From Bacillota bacterium (GTDB lineage Bacteria > Bacillota_E > RBS10-35 > JAJYVN01), in contig JAJZWQ010000096.1 in the NCBI GenBank assembly GCA_021846605.1, forward strand, positions 1-12,600: a stretch of DNA of 12,600 nt. The letters run 5' to 3'. This document shows, piece after piece, positions 1 to 8,648 of the stretch. How positions within the stretch are numbered: position 1 is the stretch's first letter; each line of letters starts with the position of its first letter. A program made the translations under genes and the position numbers. The notes beneath the pieces were generated by a model that searched no databases, was not told the origin of the DNA, and worked only from the letters and a program-made list of their open reading frames with translations.

Positions 1-135
1 CTCAGATGCCTGAACCGCGCGGCCGTCCAGCGGATCAGATCGAGATTCGCCGCCGTAAACAGACGGTCCCCGACCATAAACGGCGGATCCCAACGTCCGG
101 CCGAGGTCCACCACCCCGAAGATACGTTGCACCAT
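1..135 (-). CDS. Possible 5' part of an unknown gene running off the left edge
   Basis: A reading frame opens at ATG (135-133), followed at once by GTG (132-130), and stays open to base 1 (45 codons, beginning MVQRIFGVVDLG). A GGAGG lies 3 nt before the ATG and 6 nt before the GTG, so GTG is the better-placed start. Against it, third-position G/C in this frame is clearly lower than in the neighbouring genes. A second minus-strand frame is also open across the edge: from an ATG at 77-75 it reads MVGDRLFTAANLDLIRWTAA and has more host-like codon use but only a weak ribosome site. I recognise neither product. Something minus-strand probably starts here, but the frame is undecided. Confidence 0.3.
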   Translation of the reverse strand, partial: MVQRIFGVVDLGRTLGSAVYGRGPSVYGGESRSDPLDGRAVQASE

Positions 136-242
136 CGACCTCCGTCTGTCAACCACCTATCGCTTGATCATTGCCGGCGCCTCAGGGCGGCGCGCGGAAG
201 ATCCGGCGGATCCGTGCGGGCCCGCGGACTCAGGTGGCCACT

Positions 243-261
243 CCCGCGGGCGGCCCGCGGG
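243..261 (-). terminator. GC hairpin downstream of the MFS gene, possible terminator
   Basis: Two copies of CCCGCGGG (243-250 and 254-261) are separated by 3 nt and pair as an 8-bp stem, starting about 12 nt past the MFS stop codon. Further GC dyads follow at 216-225 and 200-212. There is no T-tract on the minus strand, so this is either a weak or Rho-assisted terminator or simply GC-rich dyad symmetry. The rest of 136-272 shows no gene. Confidence 0.35.
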
Positions 262-272
262 GCTGCGCAAGC

Positions 273-1487
273 TCAGGCGGGCCGGGTCCCCGGCAGGGTC
301 CGGCGGGCGGTGATCAGGAGCGTGGTGGTCGCGCCCAACGCCAGGACGGCGGCATAGCCGTACGCGTAGGCGGGTCCGATCAGGTAGAGGAGGCCAAGCG
401 CCAAGTTGCCCACGAACAGACCGGCGCTGCGGGCCGCCGTGAGGGAGCCCATCCCGCCGCTGGCCGTGCGGGCGGGTGTGACGCGGGCCACCAGCGTGGG
501 CTCCAACGTCTCCACGATGCCCAGGGCGAACCCCAGGACCGCCATCGCCGGGTAGAGCCCGCCCAGGCCCAGGTGGAGCAGGGCCGAGACGCCCAGGGCC
601 GCCGAGCCAAGCGCCGCGGCCAGGTATCCCAGGAGCGGTAGCGCACGGATGGCCTCCCACCGCTGGGCGCCGATCCATAGGCCGGTCAGGGCCGAGACGC
701 CCAAAAAGAGCACGTATCCCAGCACCCCCAGCGCGGGGTCGTGGGTACCCTGGGCCACGGTCAGGATGGGGAAGCCCGCGCTGTAGGCGCTGAAGCCATA
801 CAGCGCCGCCGCCAGGAGAACCCCGCGGTAGACGGCCAGGTCGGTGCGCCTCTGGTCCGGCGGCAGGGCCGGGGCCGAATCCGGCGCGTTCCCCGCCTGA
901 GGCGCGCGCTGCCGGCCGGCGCGGGTCGTGGCCAGCACCGCGGTGGAGGCCAACAGTGGCACCAGCGTCACCAGCAGGACCGTGCGCAGCGAGATGTGGA
1001 CCGCCACCATGATGAACGCATAGAGGGCGGCCAGGGTGCCGCCGCCCACATCGAGCGCATGGAGGAAGCCGAAGGCCCGGCCCCGGTCGGCCGGGGCCAC
1101 CACCTCGATGAGCATGGCGCGGCGCGGCGGGGATCGGAAGTTGCGCGCCCACCAGCCCACCACCAGGAGCGCGGCGGCCTGGAACGCCCCGGCGGCCAGG
1201 CCCGGCAGGGCCATGAGGGCGATGAAGGCGTTGCCCCAGACCGCGACGCGCTTGCGGCCGGTCCGGTCCCCGACGCGTCCCCCGACATACCCAGACAGGG
1301 CGCCCACGCCGTAGGCCGCGGCCGTCGTCATCCCATAGGCCCACACCGGGGCGTGTAGGCGCAGCACCAGGAAGAGGGGGAAGACGGCCAACACGGCCTG
1401 GTAGCCGAGGTCGGCGCAGAAGGCGGACAGCGCAATCCGCCACACGTCGGCGGTCAGCCAGTCGCGGGTGGCGGGGCGGGGCGCCAT
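273..1487 (-). CDS. Major facilitator superfamily transporter
   Basis: A 404-aa polytopic inner-membrane carrier, about the usual size of a 12-helix MFS permease. The classical motif A loop is present at residues 70-80 (GRVGDRTGRKR), between predicted helices 2 and 3. An arginine-rich stretch near residues 205-230 fits the central cytoplasmic loop between the two six-helix halves. Start choice: the ATG at 1487 has GGAGGGGGAG 4 nt upstream and leaves a 25-bp gap to the preceding ABC gene. An upstream in-frame ATG at 1568 would overlap that gene by 56 bp and lacks support. Family knowledge says such proteins are usually H+-coupled exporters or uptake carriers; the substrate cannot be read from sequence. 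Position after an ABC exporter pair suggests efflux, by inference. Confidence 0.88.
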   Translation of the reverse strand: MAPRPATRDWLTADVWRIALSAFCADLGYQAVLAVFPLFLVLRLHAPVWAYGMTTAAAYGVGALSGYVGGRVGDRTGRKRVAVWGNAFIALMALPGLAAGAFQAAALLVVGWWARNFRSPPRRAMLIEVVAPADRGRAFGFLHALDVGGGTLAALYAFIMVAVHISLRTVLLVTLVPLLASTAVLATTRAGRQRAPQAGNAPDSAPALPPDQRRTDLAVYRGVLLAAALYGFSAYSAGFPILTVAQGTHDPALGVLGYVLFLGVSALTGLWIGAQRWEAIRALPLLGYLAAALGSAALGVSALLHLGLGGLYPAMAVLGFALGIVETLEPTLVARVTPARTASGGMGSLTAARSAGLFVGNLALGLLYLIGPAYAYGYAAVLALGATTTLLITARRTLPGTRPA

Positions 1488-1512
1488 CGAACTCCCCCTC
1501 CGTATCTGGGGA

Positions 1513-3321
1513 TCAGGCTGGTTGCTGCTCGGCGAACTGCCGGGCATAGAGCGCGGCATACAGGCCATCCGCGGCGACCAACTGGGAGTGGATTCCCTGC
1601 TCGACCACCCGCCCCTCCTCCATCACCAGGATCAGGTCGGCGTCGCGCACCGTGGAGAGGCGGTGTGCGATCACCAGCGAGGTGCGGCCGGCCAGCAGCG
1701 TGCGCAGCGCCTGGCCGATCACAGCCTCCGTCTGGCTGTCCACGCTGGCGGTGGCCTCGTCCAGGACCAGGATGCGCGGGTCGGCCAGCAGGGCCCGGGC
1801 GAACGAGACCAGTTGCTTCTGACCCTGGGAGAGCCGGGTGCCGCGCTCGCCCACCGGGGTGGCAAAGCCCTGGGGGAGTGCGCGGATGAACGGCAGGGCC
1901 CCGACGGCCCGGGCCGCCGCCTCCACATCGGCGTCGCCGGCGTTCAGACGCCCGTAGCGGATGTTGTCTGCCAGCGAGGCCGAGAAGATCACGGGGTCCT
2001 GCAGCACCACCGCCACCTGCCGGCGGTAGCTGTCCTGCTGGAACTCCCGCAGATCGTGGCCGTCGACCTCCACCGCGCCGGAGGTGGGATCGTAGAAGCG
2101 GAGCAGGAGCGCGGCCGTGGTGGTCTTGCCCGCCCCGGTCGGGCCCACCAAGGCCACACGCTTTCCGGCCGGGATCGTGACGTCCAGGTCGTGGACGACC
2201 GGGCGCTCCGGGTCGTAGCCGAAGGAGACGTGGCGAAAGCGCACCTCGCCCATCAGCGGGGGGGCGGCGCCCGCGTCCGCGCGGTCGGCGACCTCCACGG
2301 GCTCGTCGATCACCGTGAACAGCTTTTCGGCCGCCGCCATGGCCTGCTGCACCGCGTTGTATTGCTGGGTGAGGTCCTGGATGGGCTGGAAGAAGCGCGA
2401 GAGGTAGTTGGTGAACGCTACCAGGGCGCCGATCTGCACCACGTGACCGGGGCTCAGGCCCAGGCGTCCCCCGAACCAGAGGACGACGACCGTGCCGGCG
2501 GTGCTGATCACGCTGACCACCGGCGAGAACAGCGTGTTCACGACGGCGGCGTCCAGGTTGGCGTCCACGTTGGCCCTGTTGGTGGCCAAAAAGCGCCGGG
2601 CGTTCTCCGACTCCCGCGTGAAGGCCTGGGTCACGCGAATGCCGGACAGGCCCTCCTCGAAGTCGGCGGTCAACTGGCCGATGGTGTTGCGCACCGCCCG
2701 GTAGGCGCGGATGGCCCGGTGCTGGAAGAGCAGCGTGACCGCCACCAGCGCCGGCAGCGTGGTGAAGGCCACCACCGCCAACAGGGGCCTCCAGATCAGC
2801 ATGACGACGATGATCCCGGCCAGCGTGACCGCGTCGGCGGTGATGCTGACGATCCCCGAGCTGACCAGGTTGCTCAGGGCCGTGATGTCGTTGGTGCCGC
2901 GGCTGACGACCACCCCGACCGGCGTCTGGTCGAAGTAGCCAAAGCCCAGCCGCAGCAGGCGGGAGAAGAACAGTTTGCGCAGGTCGTAGACCGCTCCGTT
3001 GCCCAGGCGCGCGACGCTCAGGGTCTGGATCGAGCTGAGGCCGGCCGCCAGGATGCGCGTGGCCAGGTAGGCCAGCGCCGTCCAGAGCAGGACCCGGGGC
3101 TGGCGCTGCTGGATGCCCAGGTCGATCGCCAGGCTCAGGAGCAAGGGCCCGATCAGGGTCAGCCCCGTGCTCACCAGCGCGGCCGTCAGCGCGACATACA
3201 GGTGCCGCCGGTAGGGGCGAACGAAGCCGAGCAGGCGCGTGAAGGACTGCCGGTTGAATGGCCGGGTGTCCATGGCGGCCGCCGAGCGCAGGTGCCCCAG
3301 GCCGCCACCACTCCAACTCAT
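1513..3321 (-). CDS. ABC exporter half-transporter, catalytic-site subunit (permease-ATPase)
   Basis: A 602-aa type IV ABC exporter subunit: N-terminal transmembrane domain of six helices (about residues 35-320) fused to a nucleotide-binding domain (about 358-602). Walker A is GPTGAGKT (393-400), the Q-loop is Q441, Walker B is ILVLDE (517-522) with the catalytic glutamate E522 intact, and the H-loop is H553. The signature is LSQGQ (497-501) instead of LSGGQ. The ATG overlaps the stop of the upstream partner as ATGA, which implies translational coupling and equal synthesis. A second in-frame ATG at 3273 has no ribosome site. By family precedent (BmrCD, TM287/288) it pairs with the upstream product as a heterodimeric drug, lipid or peptide exporter. 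The altered signature would face the partner's degenerate ATP site. Confidence 0.95.
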   Translation of the reverse strand: MSWSGGGLGHLRSAAAMDTRPFNRQSFTRLLGFVRPYRRHLYVALTAALVSTGLTLIGPLLLSLAIDLGIQQRQPRVLLWTALAYLATRILAAGLSSIQTLSVARLGNGAVYDLRKLFFSRLLRLGFGYFDQTPVGVVVSRGTNDITALSNLVSSGIVSITADAVTLAGIIVVMLIWRPLLAVVAFTTLPALVAVTLLFQHRAIRAYRAVRNTIGQLTADFEEGLSGIRVTQAFTRESENARRFLATNRANVDANLDAAVVNTLFSPVVSVISTAGTVVVLWFGGRLGLSPGHVVQIGALVAFTNYLSRFFQPIQDLTQQYNAVQQAMAAAEKLFTVIDEPVEVADRADAGAAPPLMGEVRFRHVSFGYDPERPVVHDLDVTIPAGKRVALVGPTGAGKTTTAALLLRFYDPTSGAVEVDGHDLREFQQDSYRRQVAVVLQDPVIFSASLADNIRYGRLNAGDADVEAAARAVGALPFIRALPQGFATPVGERGTRLSQGQKQLVSFARALLADPRILVLDEATASVDSQTEAVIGQALRTLLAGRTSLVIAHRLSTVRDADLILVMEEGRVVEQGIHSQLVAADGLYAALYARQFAEQQPA

Positions 3322-5102
3322 GCCCCCACCCCCCGCGACGGCCTGCCGTCCGGCGCCATCTGCAGTTCGTAGATCCGCCGATACAGGCCGGACGTTTCCA
3401 GCAGTTCGGCGTGGGTGCCCACCGCCGCCACCCGGCCGCCATCCAAGACCGCAATGCGGTCGGCGAACATCACCCCGGCCAACCGGTGCGCGATGATCAG
3501 GCTGGTGCGCCCGGCCATCAGGCGCTGCAGCGCTTGGCGGATCAGATACTCGTTCTCGGCGTCCACGCTGCTGGTGGCGTCGTCCAGGATGAGGATGCGG
3601 GGATCGAGCAGGAGGGCGCGGGCGATGGCCACGCGCTGCTTCTGCCCGCCGGAGAGCCCCACCCCGCGCTCGCCCACCACAGTGTCGTAACCGGACGGGA
3701 GCGTCTCGATGAAATCGGCGATGTGGGCGGCCCGGGCCGCGGCGGCGACAGCGGCCCGATCAGCGCCGGGCCGGCCGTAGCGGATGTTGTCCGCGATGCT
3801 GGCCGAGAACAGGAAGGGGTCCTGCAGCACGAACCCGACCTGCTGGCGCAGGCTCTGCAAGTCGACGCCGCGCAGGTCGTGGCCGTCCACCCGGACCGTC
3901 CCCCGCACCGGATCGTAGAAGCGGGGCACCAATTGGACCAGCGTGCTCTTGCCGGCGCCGGTGATCCCCACCAGGGCCACCCGTTCGCCGGGCGCCACCG
4001 TGAGGTCGATGTCCTCGAGCGTCCAGTCGCCGGCGTCCCTGTACCGCGCGTAGACGTGCTCGAAGCGGACCTCGCCCTGCAGCCGCGGCAGGATCCGGGC
4101 ATCCGGCGGCTGATGGACCTGGCCCCGACCGTCCAGGACCTCGAAAATGCGCTCCGCCGAGGCGGCGGCCTGGGCTCCCAGGTTGACCACCAGGCCCACC
4201 ATGCGCAGCGGACCCAGGAGCATGAGGACGTAGCCGTTGAAGGCGACAAACATGGAGAAGGTGAGGTGGCCGGCCAGCACCTCGCTGCCGCCCACGCCGA
4301 GCAGCAGGACCGTGCCCAGCGTGGGCAGCTGGCTCAGGATCGGCTGATAGCGGGCCTGGATGCGCGCCACGTCCATGGTGCGGTCGTAGTAGGCGCGGTT
4401 CTCGGCGTCAAAGCGCGCCTCCTCGTGGTCGGAGCGGGCAAAGGCCTTGATCACGCGGATGGCCGCCACGTCCTCCTGGAGGACGCTCGTGAGGTCGGCC
4501 AACTGCTGCTGCACCGCCCAGGAGGCGGGTCGGACCCGCCGGCTCAGGCCAAGCACCGTCATGATGAAGAAGGGCGCGATGGCCAGCGTGAGAAGGGCGA
4601 GAGTGACGTTGGCGTTGAACAAGATCACGGCCGTGCCCACAAACTGCGCCGCGGCGGCCACGGCGCCCGGACCGGCGCGGCTGACGAGCCGGCGCAGCGT
4701 CTCCACGTCTCCGGTGGCGCGGCTGAGGATCTGACCCGTCTCATTCTGGTCGAAGTAGTCGAAGCTCTGCGCCTGCAGGTGGTCGTAGATGGCGCCGCGC
4801 GCCCGGAACATGCCGCGCTGGGCGATCCACTCGGAGAGGTAGCCGCGGATGAAGCCCAGAAGGCCTGTGGCCGCAGCGGCCGCGACCAACTCGAGGCCGA
4901 GGAAGGGCACCGCCCTCCAGGCGGCGACGCCCGCGGCGCCGGAGTTGGGCGCGAGGGCGCTCTTGATGTGCCCGGCCATCTGTCCGGTGAGGGCCGGGAT
5001 CGCCAGCCCGACGCCGGTCCCGCCGAACAGGCACAGCAACATGACGGCGATGAGGCCCAGGTCTGGCTGGAGAAAGCGCCCATAGCGCCACAGGCTCTTC
5101 AT
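3318..5102 (-). CDS. ABC exporter half-transporter, degenerate-site subunit (permease-ATPase)
   Basis: A 594-aa permease-ATPase with six N-terminal membrane helices followed by a nucleotide-binding domain. Numbering from a GTG at 5108 (two residues longer), Walker A is GITGAGKS (381-388), the Q-loop is Q429, the signature is a canonical LSGGQ (485-489), Walker B is ILILDD (505-510) and the H-loop is H541. The Walker B ends in aspartate (D510) where the catalytic base is normally glutamate, the hallmark of the degenerate site in heterodimeric exporters. Start: ATG at 5102 has GGGGGG 5 nt upstream, whereas the GTG at 5108 would touch that G-run. It begins 39 bp after hflX and overlaps the next ABC gene by 4 bp. 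Substrate unknown. Confidence 0.95.
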   Translation of the reverse strand: MKSLWRYGRFLQPDLGLIAVMLLCLFGGTGVGLAIPALTGQMAGHIKSALAPNSGAAGVAAWRAVPFLGLELVAAAAATGLLGFIRGYLSEWIAQRGMFRARGAIYDHLQAQSFDYFDQNETGQILSRATGDVETLRRLVSRAGPGAVAAAAQFVGTAVILFNANVTLALLTLAIAPFFIMTVLGLSRRVRPASWAVQQQLADLTSVLQEDVAAIRVIKAFARSDHEEARFDAENRAYYDRTMDVARIQARYQPILSQLPTLGTVLLLGVGGSEVLAGHLTFSMFVAFNGYVLMLLGPLRMVGLVVNLGAQAAASAERIFEVLDGRGQVHQPPDARILPRLQGEVRFEHVYARYRDAGDWTLEDIDLTVAPGERVALVGITGAGKSTLVQLVPRFYDPVRGTVRVDGHDLRGVDLQSLRQQVGFVLQDPFLFSASIADNIRYGRPGADRAAVAAAARAAHIADFIETLPSGYDTVVGERGVGLSGGQKQRVAIARALLLDPRILILDDATSSVDAENEYLIRQALQRLMAGRTSLIIAHRLAGVMFADRIAVLDGGRVAAVGTHAELLETSGLYRRIYELQMAPDGRPSRGVGA

Positions 5103-5141
5103 CGGCACCCCCCATGGCCAGCGGTTCCCGCCCGTTCCGGG

Positions 5142-6401
5142 TCAGACCTGCGGGCGGCCAGCGGTTTCCAGGCGGGCCGCGAGGTCTGGCGGGCACTCCG
5201 CCTCCAGGGCGATTCCCTCGGGCAGGTAGTCGAGCGCCGTGATCGTGCCCTGTGCGCGGACCGCAGCCAACAAACCCTCTGCGGCAAAGGGTAGCAGAAC
5301 CGTCACCGGGCGGCGAGGTGGCTGCACCCGGTCGGCGATCAGCGCGCGCAGGTCGTCCAGCCCTTGGCCCGTGGTCGCCGAGACCTCCACGCGCGGGAGG
5401 TCGGGCGGGGGCGCGGCGGTGTCGGAAAGGGCCGGGGGAGCGTCCGCCGGCGGCAGGTCCACCTTGTTCCACACCACGATCCGCGGCAGCCCGGCCGCTC
5501 CCAGATCCCGGAGGACGTCCTCCACGGCGGCGCACTGTTCCCAGTGGCGCGGGTGGCTGCGGTCCACCACCTCCAGGAGGAGGTCCGCCTCGGTGACCTC
5601 CTCCAGCGTGGCGGCAAACGACGCCACCAGGTGGGGGGGGAGGTGGTGCACGAATCCGACGGTGTCCGTCAGGAGGGCCTTCCGCTGGCCAGACAGCGTC
5701 ATTGCGCGTGTCGTGGGGTCCAGCGTGGCGAACAGCTGGTCGGCCACGTGGGCGCCGGCACCGGCCAGTGCTTGGTGCAGCGTGCTCTTGCCTGCGTTGG
5801 TGTACCCGACCAGGGCGACCAGCGGCAGTCCGACGCGACGCCGTCCCTGCCGTTGGATCTGGCGCGCGGAGGCCACCCCCTCCAGTTGGTGGCGCAGGGC
5901 TGCGATCCGCGCGCGCACCCGCCGGCGGTCGGTCTCCAGCTTGGTCTCGCCGGGGCCGCGCGTGCCGATGCCGCCGCCGGTGCGGGACATCTCCCGGCCC
6001 AGGCCGGTGAGGCGTGGGAGCAGGTAGAGCATCTGGGCGAGTTCGACCTGGATGCGGCCCTCGTGGCTGCGTGCCCGGCTGGCGAAGATGTCCAGGATCA
6101 GGCGGGTCCGGTCCACCACGCGGACGCTCAGGGCCTCCTCCAGGCGCAGTTGCTGCCGCGGGGAGAGCCCGCAGTTGCAGAGCACCAGGTCGGCGTCGGC
6201 GGTGCGGACGGCGTCGCCCAACTCGACCACCTTCCCACTGGTGAAGAGGGTGGCGGGATCCAGGCGCCGCTGGCGCTGCAGGACCGTGGCCACCGGTTGG
6301 GCGCCCGCGCTGCGGGCCAGTTCCCCCAGTTCGGCGATGTCGTCCTCCAACTCCCAGGCGCCCCGGCCGCCCGGGATCCCGGCCAGGACCGCGCGCTCCA
6401 T
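5142..6401 (-). CDS. hflX: GTPase HflX, ribosome-associated
   Basis: A 419-aa protein, close to the 426 aa of E. coli HflX. The HflX-specific segment GGIGTRGPGETKLETDRR spans about 143-160, following an N-terminal nucleotide-binding-like domain and a helical linker. The G domain has G1 GYTNAGKS (199-206), G3 DTVG (246-249), G4 NKVD (312-315) and G5 SAT (341-343). In characterised bacteria HflX binds the 50S subunit and splits stalled or heat-stressed 70S ribosomes, and in some species it confers macrolide/lincosamide tolerance. Start: ATG at 6401 preceded by a GAGGGGG ribosome site; extending the frame upstream would run into hppA. The downstream ABC exporter pair starts only 39 bp away, so the two are probably co-transcribed; a link between ribosome rescue and efflux is conceivable but inferred. 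Confidence 0.97.
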   Translation of the reverse strand: MERAVLAGIPGGRGAWELEDDIAELGELARSAGAQPVATVLQRQRRLDPATLFTSGKVVELGDAVRTADADLVLCNCGLSPRQQLRLEEALSVRVVDRTRLILDIFASRARSHEGRIQVELAQMLYLLPRLTGLGREMSRTGGGIGTRGPGETKLETDRRRVRARIAALRHQLEGVASARQIQRQGRRRVGLPLVALVGYTNAGKSTLHQALAGAGAHVADQLFATLDPTTRAMTLSGQRKALLTDTVGFVHHLPPHLVASFAATLEEVTEADLLLEVVDRSHPRHWEQCAAVEDVLRDLGAAGLPRIVVWNKVDLPPADAPPALSDTAAPPPDLPRVEVSATTGQGLDDLRALIADRVQPPRRPVTVLLPFAAEGLLAAVRAQGTITALDYLPEGIALEAECPPDLAARLETAGRPQV

Positions 6402-6429
6402 GGCGCACCCCCTCTTCCCTCTGAGACGG

Positions 6430-6460
6430 CGAGAGCCCGGCGCCATGCGCCGGGCCCTCG
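6430..6460 (-). terminator. Strong GC hairpin between hppA and hflX
   Basis: A perfect 9-bp stem (GCCCGGCGC at 6435-6443, GCGCCGGGC at 6447-6455) closes on a 3-nt loop. It is extended by a further 4-bp arm (6430-6433 with 6457-6460) after one mismatch. It begins about 24 nt after the hppA stop. No U-run follows on the minus strand; instead the hflX ribosome site comes about 20 nt later. It could be an attenuating terminator, a 3'-end stabiliser for hppA mRNA, or a processing site that sets different levels for hppA and hflX. Confidence 0.5.
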
Positions 6461-6484
6461 CCCAGGTTGCCGGGCCAGGGTGGC

Positions 6485-8482
6485 CTATGGCCGCACCAGG
6501 AGCCCGGCCAGCAGCAGGGCCACGATATTCATGATCTTGATCATCGGGTTGATGGCCGGACCCGCCGTATCCTTGTAGGGGTCGCCGACCGTGTCCCCGG
6601 TGACCGATGCCGCGTGTGCCGGCGTGCCCTTCCCCCCGAAGTTGCCCATTTCGATGTACTTCTTCGCGTTGTCCCATGCGCCGCCTCCGGCCGTCATCTG
6701 CACGGCGAGGAAGAGACCGACGACGATCGACCCCACCAGCATGCCGCCCAGGGCCACGCCCCCGAGGATGAAGCCGACGGCGATGGGCCCCAGCACCGGG
6801 ATGAGCGCGGGGACCATCATCTCGCGCAGCGCCGACCGGGTCACGATATCCACGGCCCGCCCGTAATCGGGCTTGACCTTGCGTTCCATGATGCCCGGCA
6901 TCTCGCGGAACTGGCGGCGGACTTCCTCCACCACCTTGTATGCTGCCCGGCCGACGGCCTCGATCGACAGCGAGGCGAAGAGGAACGGCGCGATGCCGCC
7001 CAGGAAGAGCCCGGCGAGCACGCGGGGGTCGGTGAGGTCGAAGGTCAGGGTCTGGCCCAGGTGCGTCTGCAGGACGTGGACGTACGAGGCGAAGAGCACC
7101 AGGGCCGCCAGGGCCGCCGAACCGATGGCGTAGCCCTTGGTCACGGCCTTGGTGGTGTTGCCCACCGCGTCCAGGGCGTCGGTGACCTCGCGCACATCGT
7201 CGGGCAACCCGGCCATCTCGGCGATGCCGCCGGCGTTGTCCGTGATGGGGCCGAAGGAATCCAGCGTGACGATGATGCCGGCCAGCGAGAGCATCGCCAT
7301 GGCCGCCACGGCCACCCCGTACATGTGGGCCGCCCCGTAGGAGCCCAGGATGGCAGCGATGATCAGCAGCACGGGCACGGCCGTGCTCTTCATGCTGACG
7401 GCCAGCCCCGCGATGATGTTGGTCGCGTGGCCGGTTTGGCTGGCCTCGGCGATCTGCCGCACGGGACGGTAGTTGGTGGATGTGTAGTAGTCGGTGGCGA
7501 TCATCAGCCCGGCGGTCAGCGCCAGGCCGATGAGGGCGGCCAGGAAGACGCGGTTCGCGCCGTACTTGTCCCAAGTCATCATGGTGTGGCTGAGGAAGAA
7601 GAAGACCACCGCCGACAGCACGGCGCTGACGGCCAGGCCCCGGTACAGGCGGCCCATGATGCTGCCGCCCTTACCCAGCGTGATGGCCAGGATGCCGATG
7701 ATCGAGGTGATGATGGAGATCGAGCCGAGGATCAGGGGGAAGTACACCGCGTTGGGCTGGTTCGGATACAGCAGGGAGCCCAGGAGCATGGCCGCGACGG
7801 ATGTCACGGCGTAGGTCTCGAAGAGGTCGGCCGCCATGCCGGCGCAGTCGCCGACGTTGTCGCCGACGTTGTCCGCCACCACCGCGGGGTTCCGCGGATC
7901 GTCCTCGGGGATGCCGGCCTCGATCTTGCCCACCAGGTCGGCACCGACGTCCGCGGCCTTGGTGTAGATGCCGCCGCCCAGCCGGGCGAAGGCGGAGATC
8001 AGGCTGGCGCCGAAGCCGAAGCCCACCAGGGTCGACGGGTTGTGGGTGATGGCCTCCAACGCGCCGGCGCCGAGCAGGCCCAGGCCGACCACGAACAGCC
8101 CGGTGACCGCCCCGCCGCGGACCGCCACGGCTAGGGCGCCCTCCATACCGTCACGGGCACCCTGCGCGGTGCGGACGTTGGCGTTGACGGCGACCAGCAT
8201 GCCGCTGGATCCGGCGATGCCGGACAACGCCCCGCCGATGAGAAAGAAGCCGGCCGTCTGCCAACTGAGGGCGAACCCGATGATGACAAAGAGCACTAGG
8301 GCCACGATCAGTACCGTGCGGTACTGGCGGAACAGGTAGGCCTTGGAGCCCTCCTGCACAGCGCCGGAAATCGCCTGCATCTCTTCGGTACCGCGGTCGC
8401 GTCGGAGGACCCAGGAGACAAAATAAAGACCTGCCAGAACAGCCAGCAGGCCTGCGACGACGGGCCACCAGGAAAATTGCAT
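6485..8482 (-). CDS. hppA: K+-independent proton-translocating membrane pyrophosphatase
   Basis: A 665-aa, roughly 16-helix integral membrane enzyme of usual family length. It couples hydrolysis of cytoplasmic pyrophosphate to ion pumping across the inner membrane. The active-site loop [18 protein letters not shown] starts at residue 178 and continues through the [13 protein letters not shown] block (204-216). The C-terminal acidic motif [15 protein letters not shown] lies at 629-643. In the diagnostic stretch [10 protein letters not shown] (441-450), K445 and T448 occupy the two positions that are Ala and Gly in K+-dependent enzymes, so this one should be K+-independent and therefore most likely H+-pumping. 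The only start available is ATG at 8482, since a TAA lies in frame upstream; its ribosome site is weak (see the adjacent hairpin). It sits between tatA and hflX. Confidence 0.97.
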   Translation of the reverse strand: MQFSWWPVVAGLLAVLAGLYFVSWVLRRDRGTEEMQAISGAVQEGSKAYLFRQYRTVLIVALVLFVIIGFALSWQTAGFFLIGGALSGIAGSSGMLVAVNANVRTAQGARDGMEGALAVAVRGGAVTGLFVVGLGLLGAGALEAITHNPSTLVGFGFGASLISAFARLGGGIYTKAADVGADLVGKIEAGIPEDDPRNPAVVADNVGDNVGDCAGMAADLFETYAVTSVAAMLLGSLLYPNQPNAVYFPLILGSISIITSIIGILAITLGKGGSIMGRLYRGLAVSAVLSAVVFFFLSHTMMTWDKYGANRVFLAALIGLALTAGLMIATDYYTSTNYRPVRQIAEASQTGHATNIIAGLAVSMKSTAVPVLLIIAAILGSYGAAHMYGVAVAAMAMLSLAGIIVTLDSFGPITDNAGGIAEMAGLPDDVREVTDALDAVGNTTKAVTKGYAIGSAALAALVLFASYVHVLQTHLGQTLTFDLTDPRVLAGLFLGGIAPFLFASLSIEAVGRAAYKVVEEVRRQFREMPGIMERKVKPDYGRAVDIVTRSALREMMVPALIPVLGPIAVGFILGGVALGGMLVGSIVVGLFLAVQMTAGGGAWDNAKKYIEMGNFGGKGTPAHAASVTGDTVGDPYKDTAGPAINPMIKIMNIVALLLAGLLVRP

Positions 8483-8495
8483 AGCCTGTCCGTAC

Positions 8496-8512
8496 GGGCC
8501 GAAAACCGGCCC
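8496..8512 (-). promoter_or_regulatory. Hairpin between a G-rich Shine-Dalgarno and the hppA start
   Basis: On the minus strand GGGCCG and CGGCCC (8507-8512 and 8496-8501) form a 6-bp stem around the loop GTTTT. Just upstream is a strong GGAGGGGGG (about 8515-8523), but it is over 30 nt from the hppA ATG, and only ACAGG lies close to the ATG. If the stem folds, the apparent distance from the strong site to the ATG falls to about 15 nt. The 8483-8648 gap otherwise shows only short GC dyads and no gene. A regulatory role is inference. Confidence 0.35.
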
Positions 8513-8648
8513 TTACCCCCCTCCGCGCGCGCGGCAGATTTTGCGGGCGCCATAGCTTGCCCGCAGACACCCGAACGCCGACGTCGCCCCTGCGAGCGCC
8601 GTCGGCGCCGGACGTTCCCAAAGATTACCCCGTCGGGTGCCCATCCGT

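Noticed and set aside
124..152. Perfect TTGACA on the minus strand at 152-147 as a promoter -35
   Set aside because: No -10-like hexamer lies 16-19 bp downstream; the nearest, TATCTT, is 22 bp away and inside the putative coding region.
1468..8134. Very long plus-strand open frames (several hundred codons) opposite the ABC, hflX and hppA genes
   Set aside because: They are antisense shadows of recognised genes, created by scarcity of stop codons at high GC. Their translations are low-complexity, rich in Arg, Gly, Gln and His, with no family motifs.
8580..8640. GC dyad (GCGCC/GGCGC) between tatA and hppA as a tatA terminator
   Set aside because: The stem is only 5 bp with no T-run, typical of chance in this composition.
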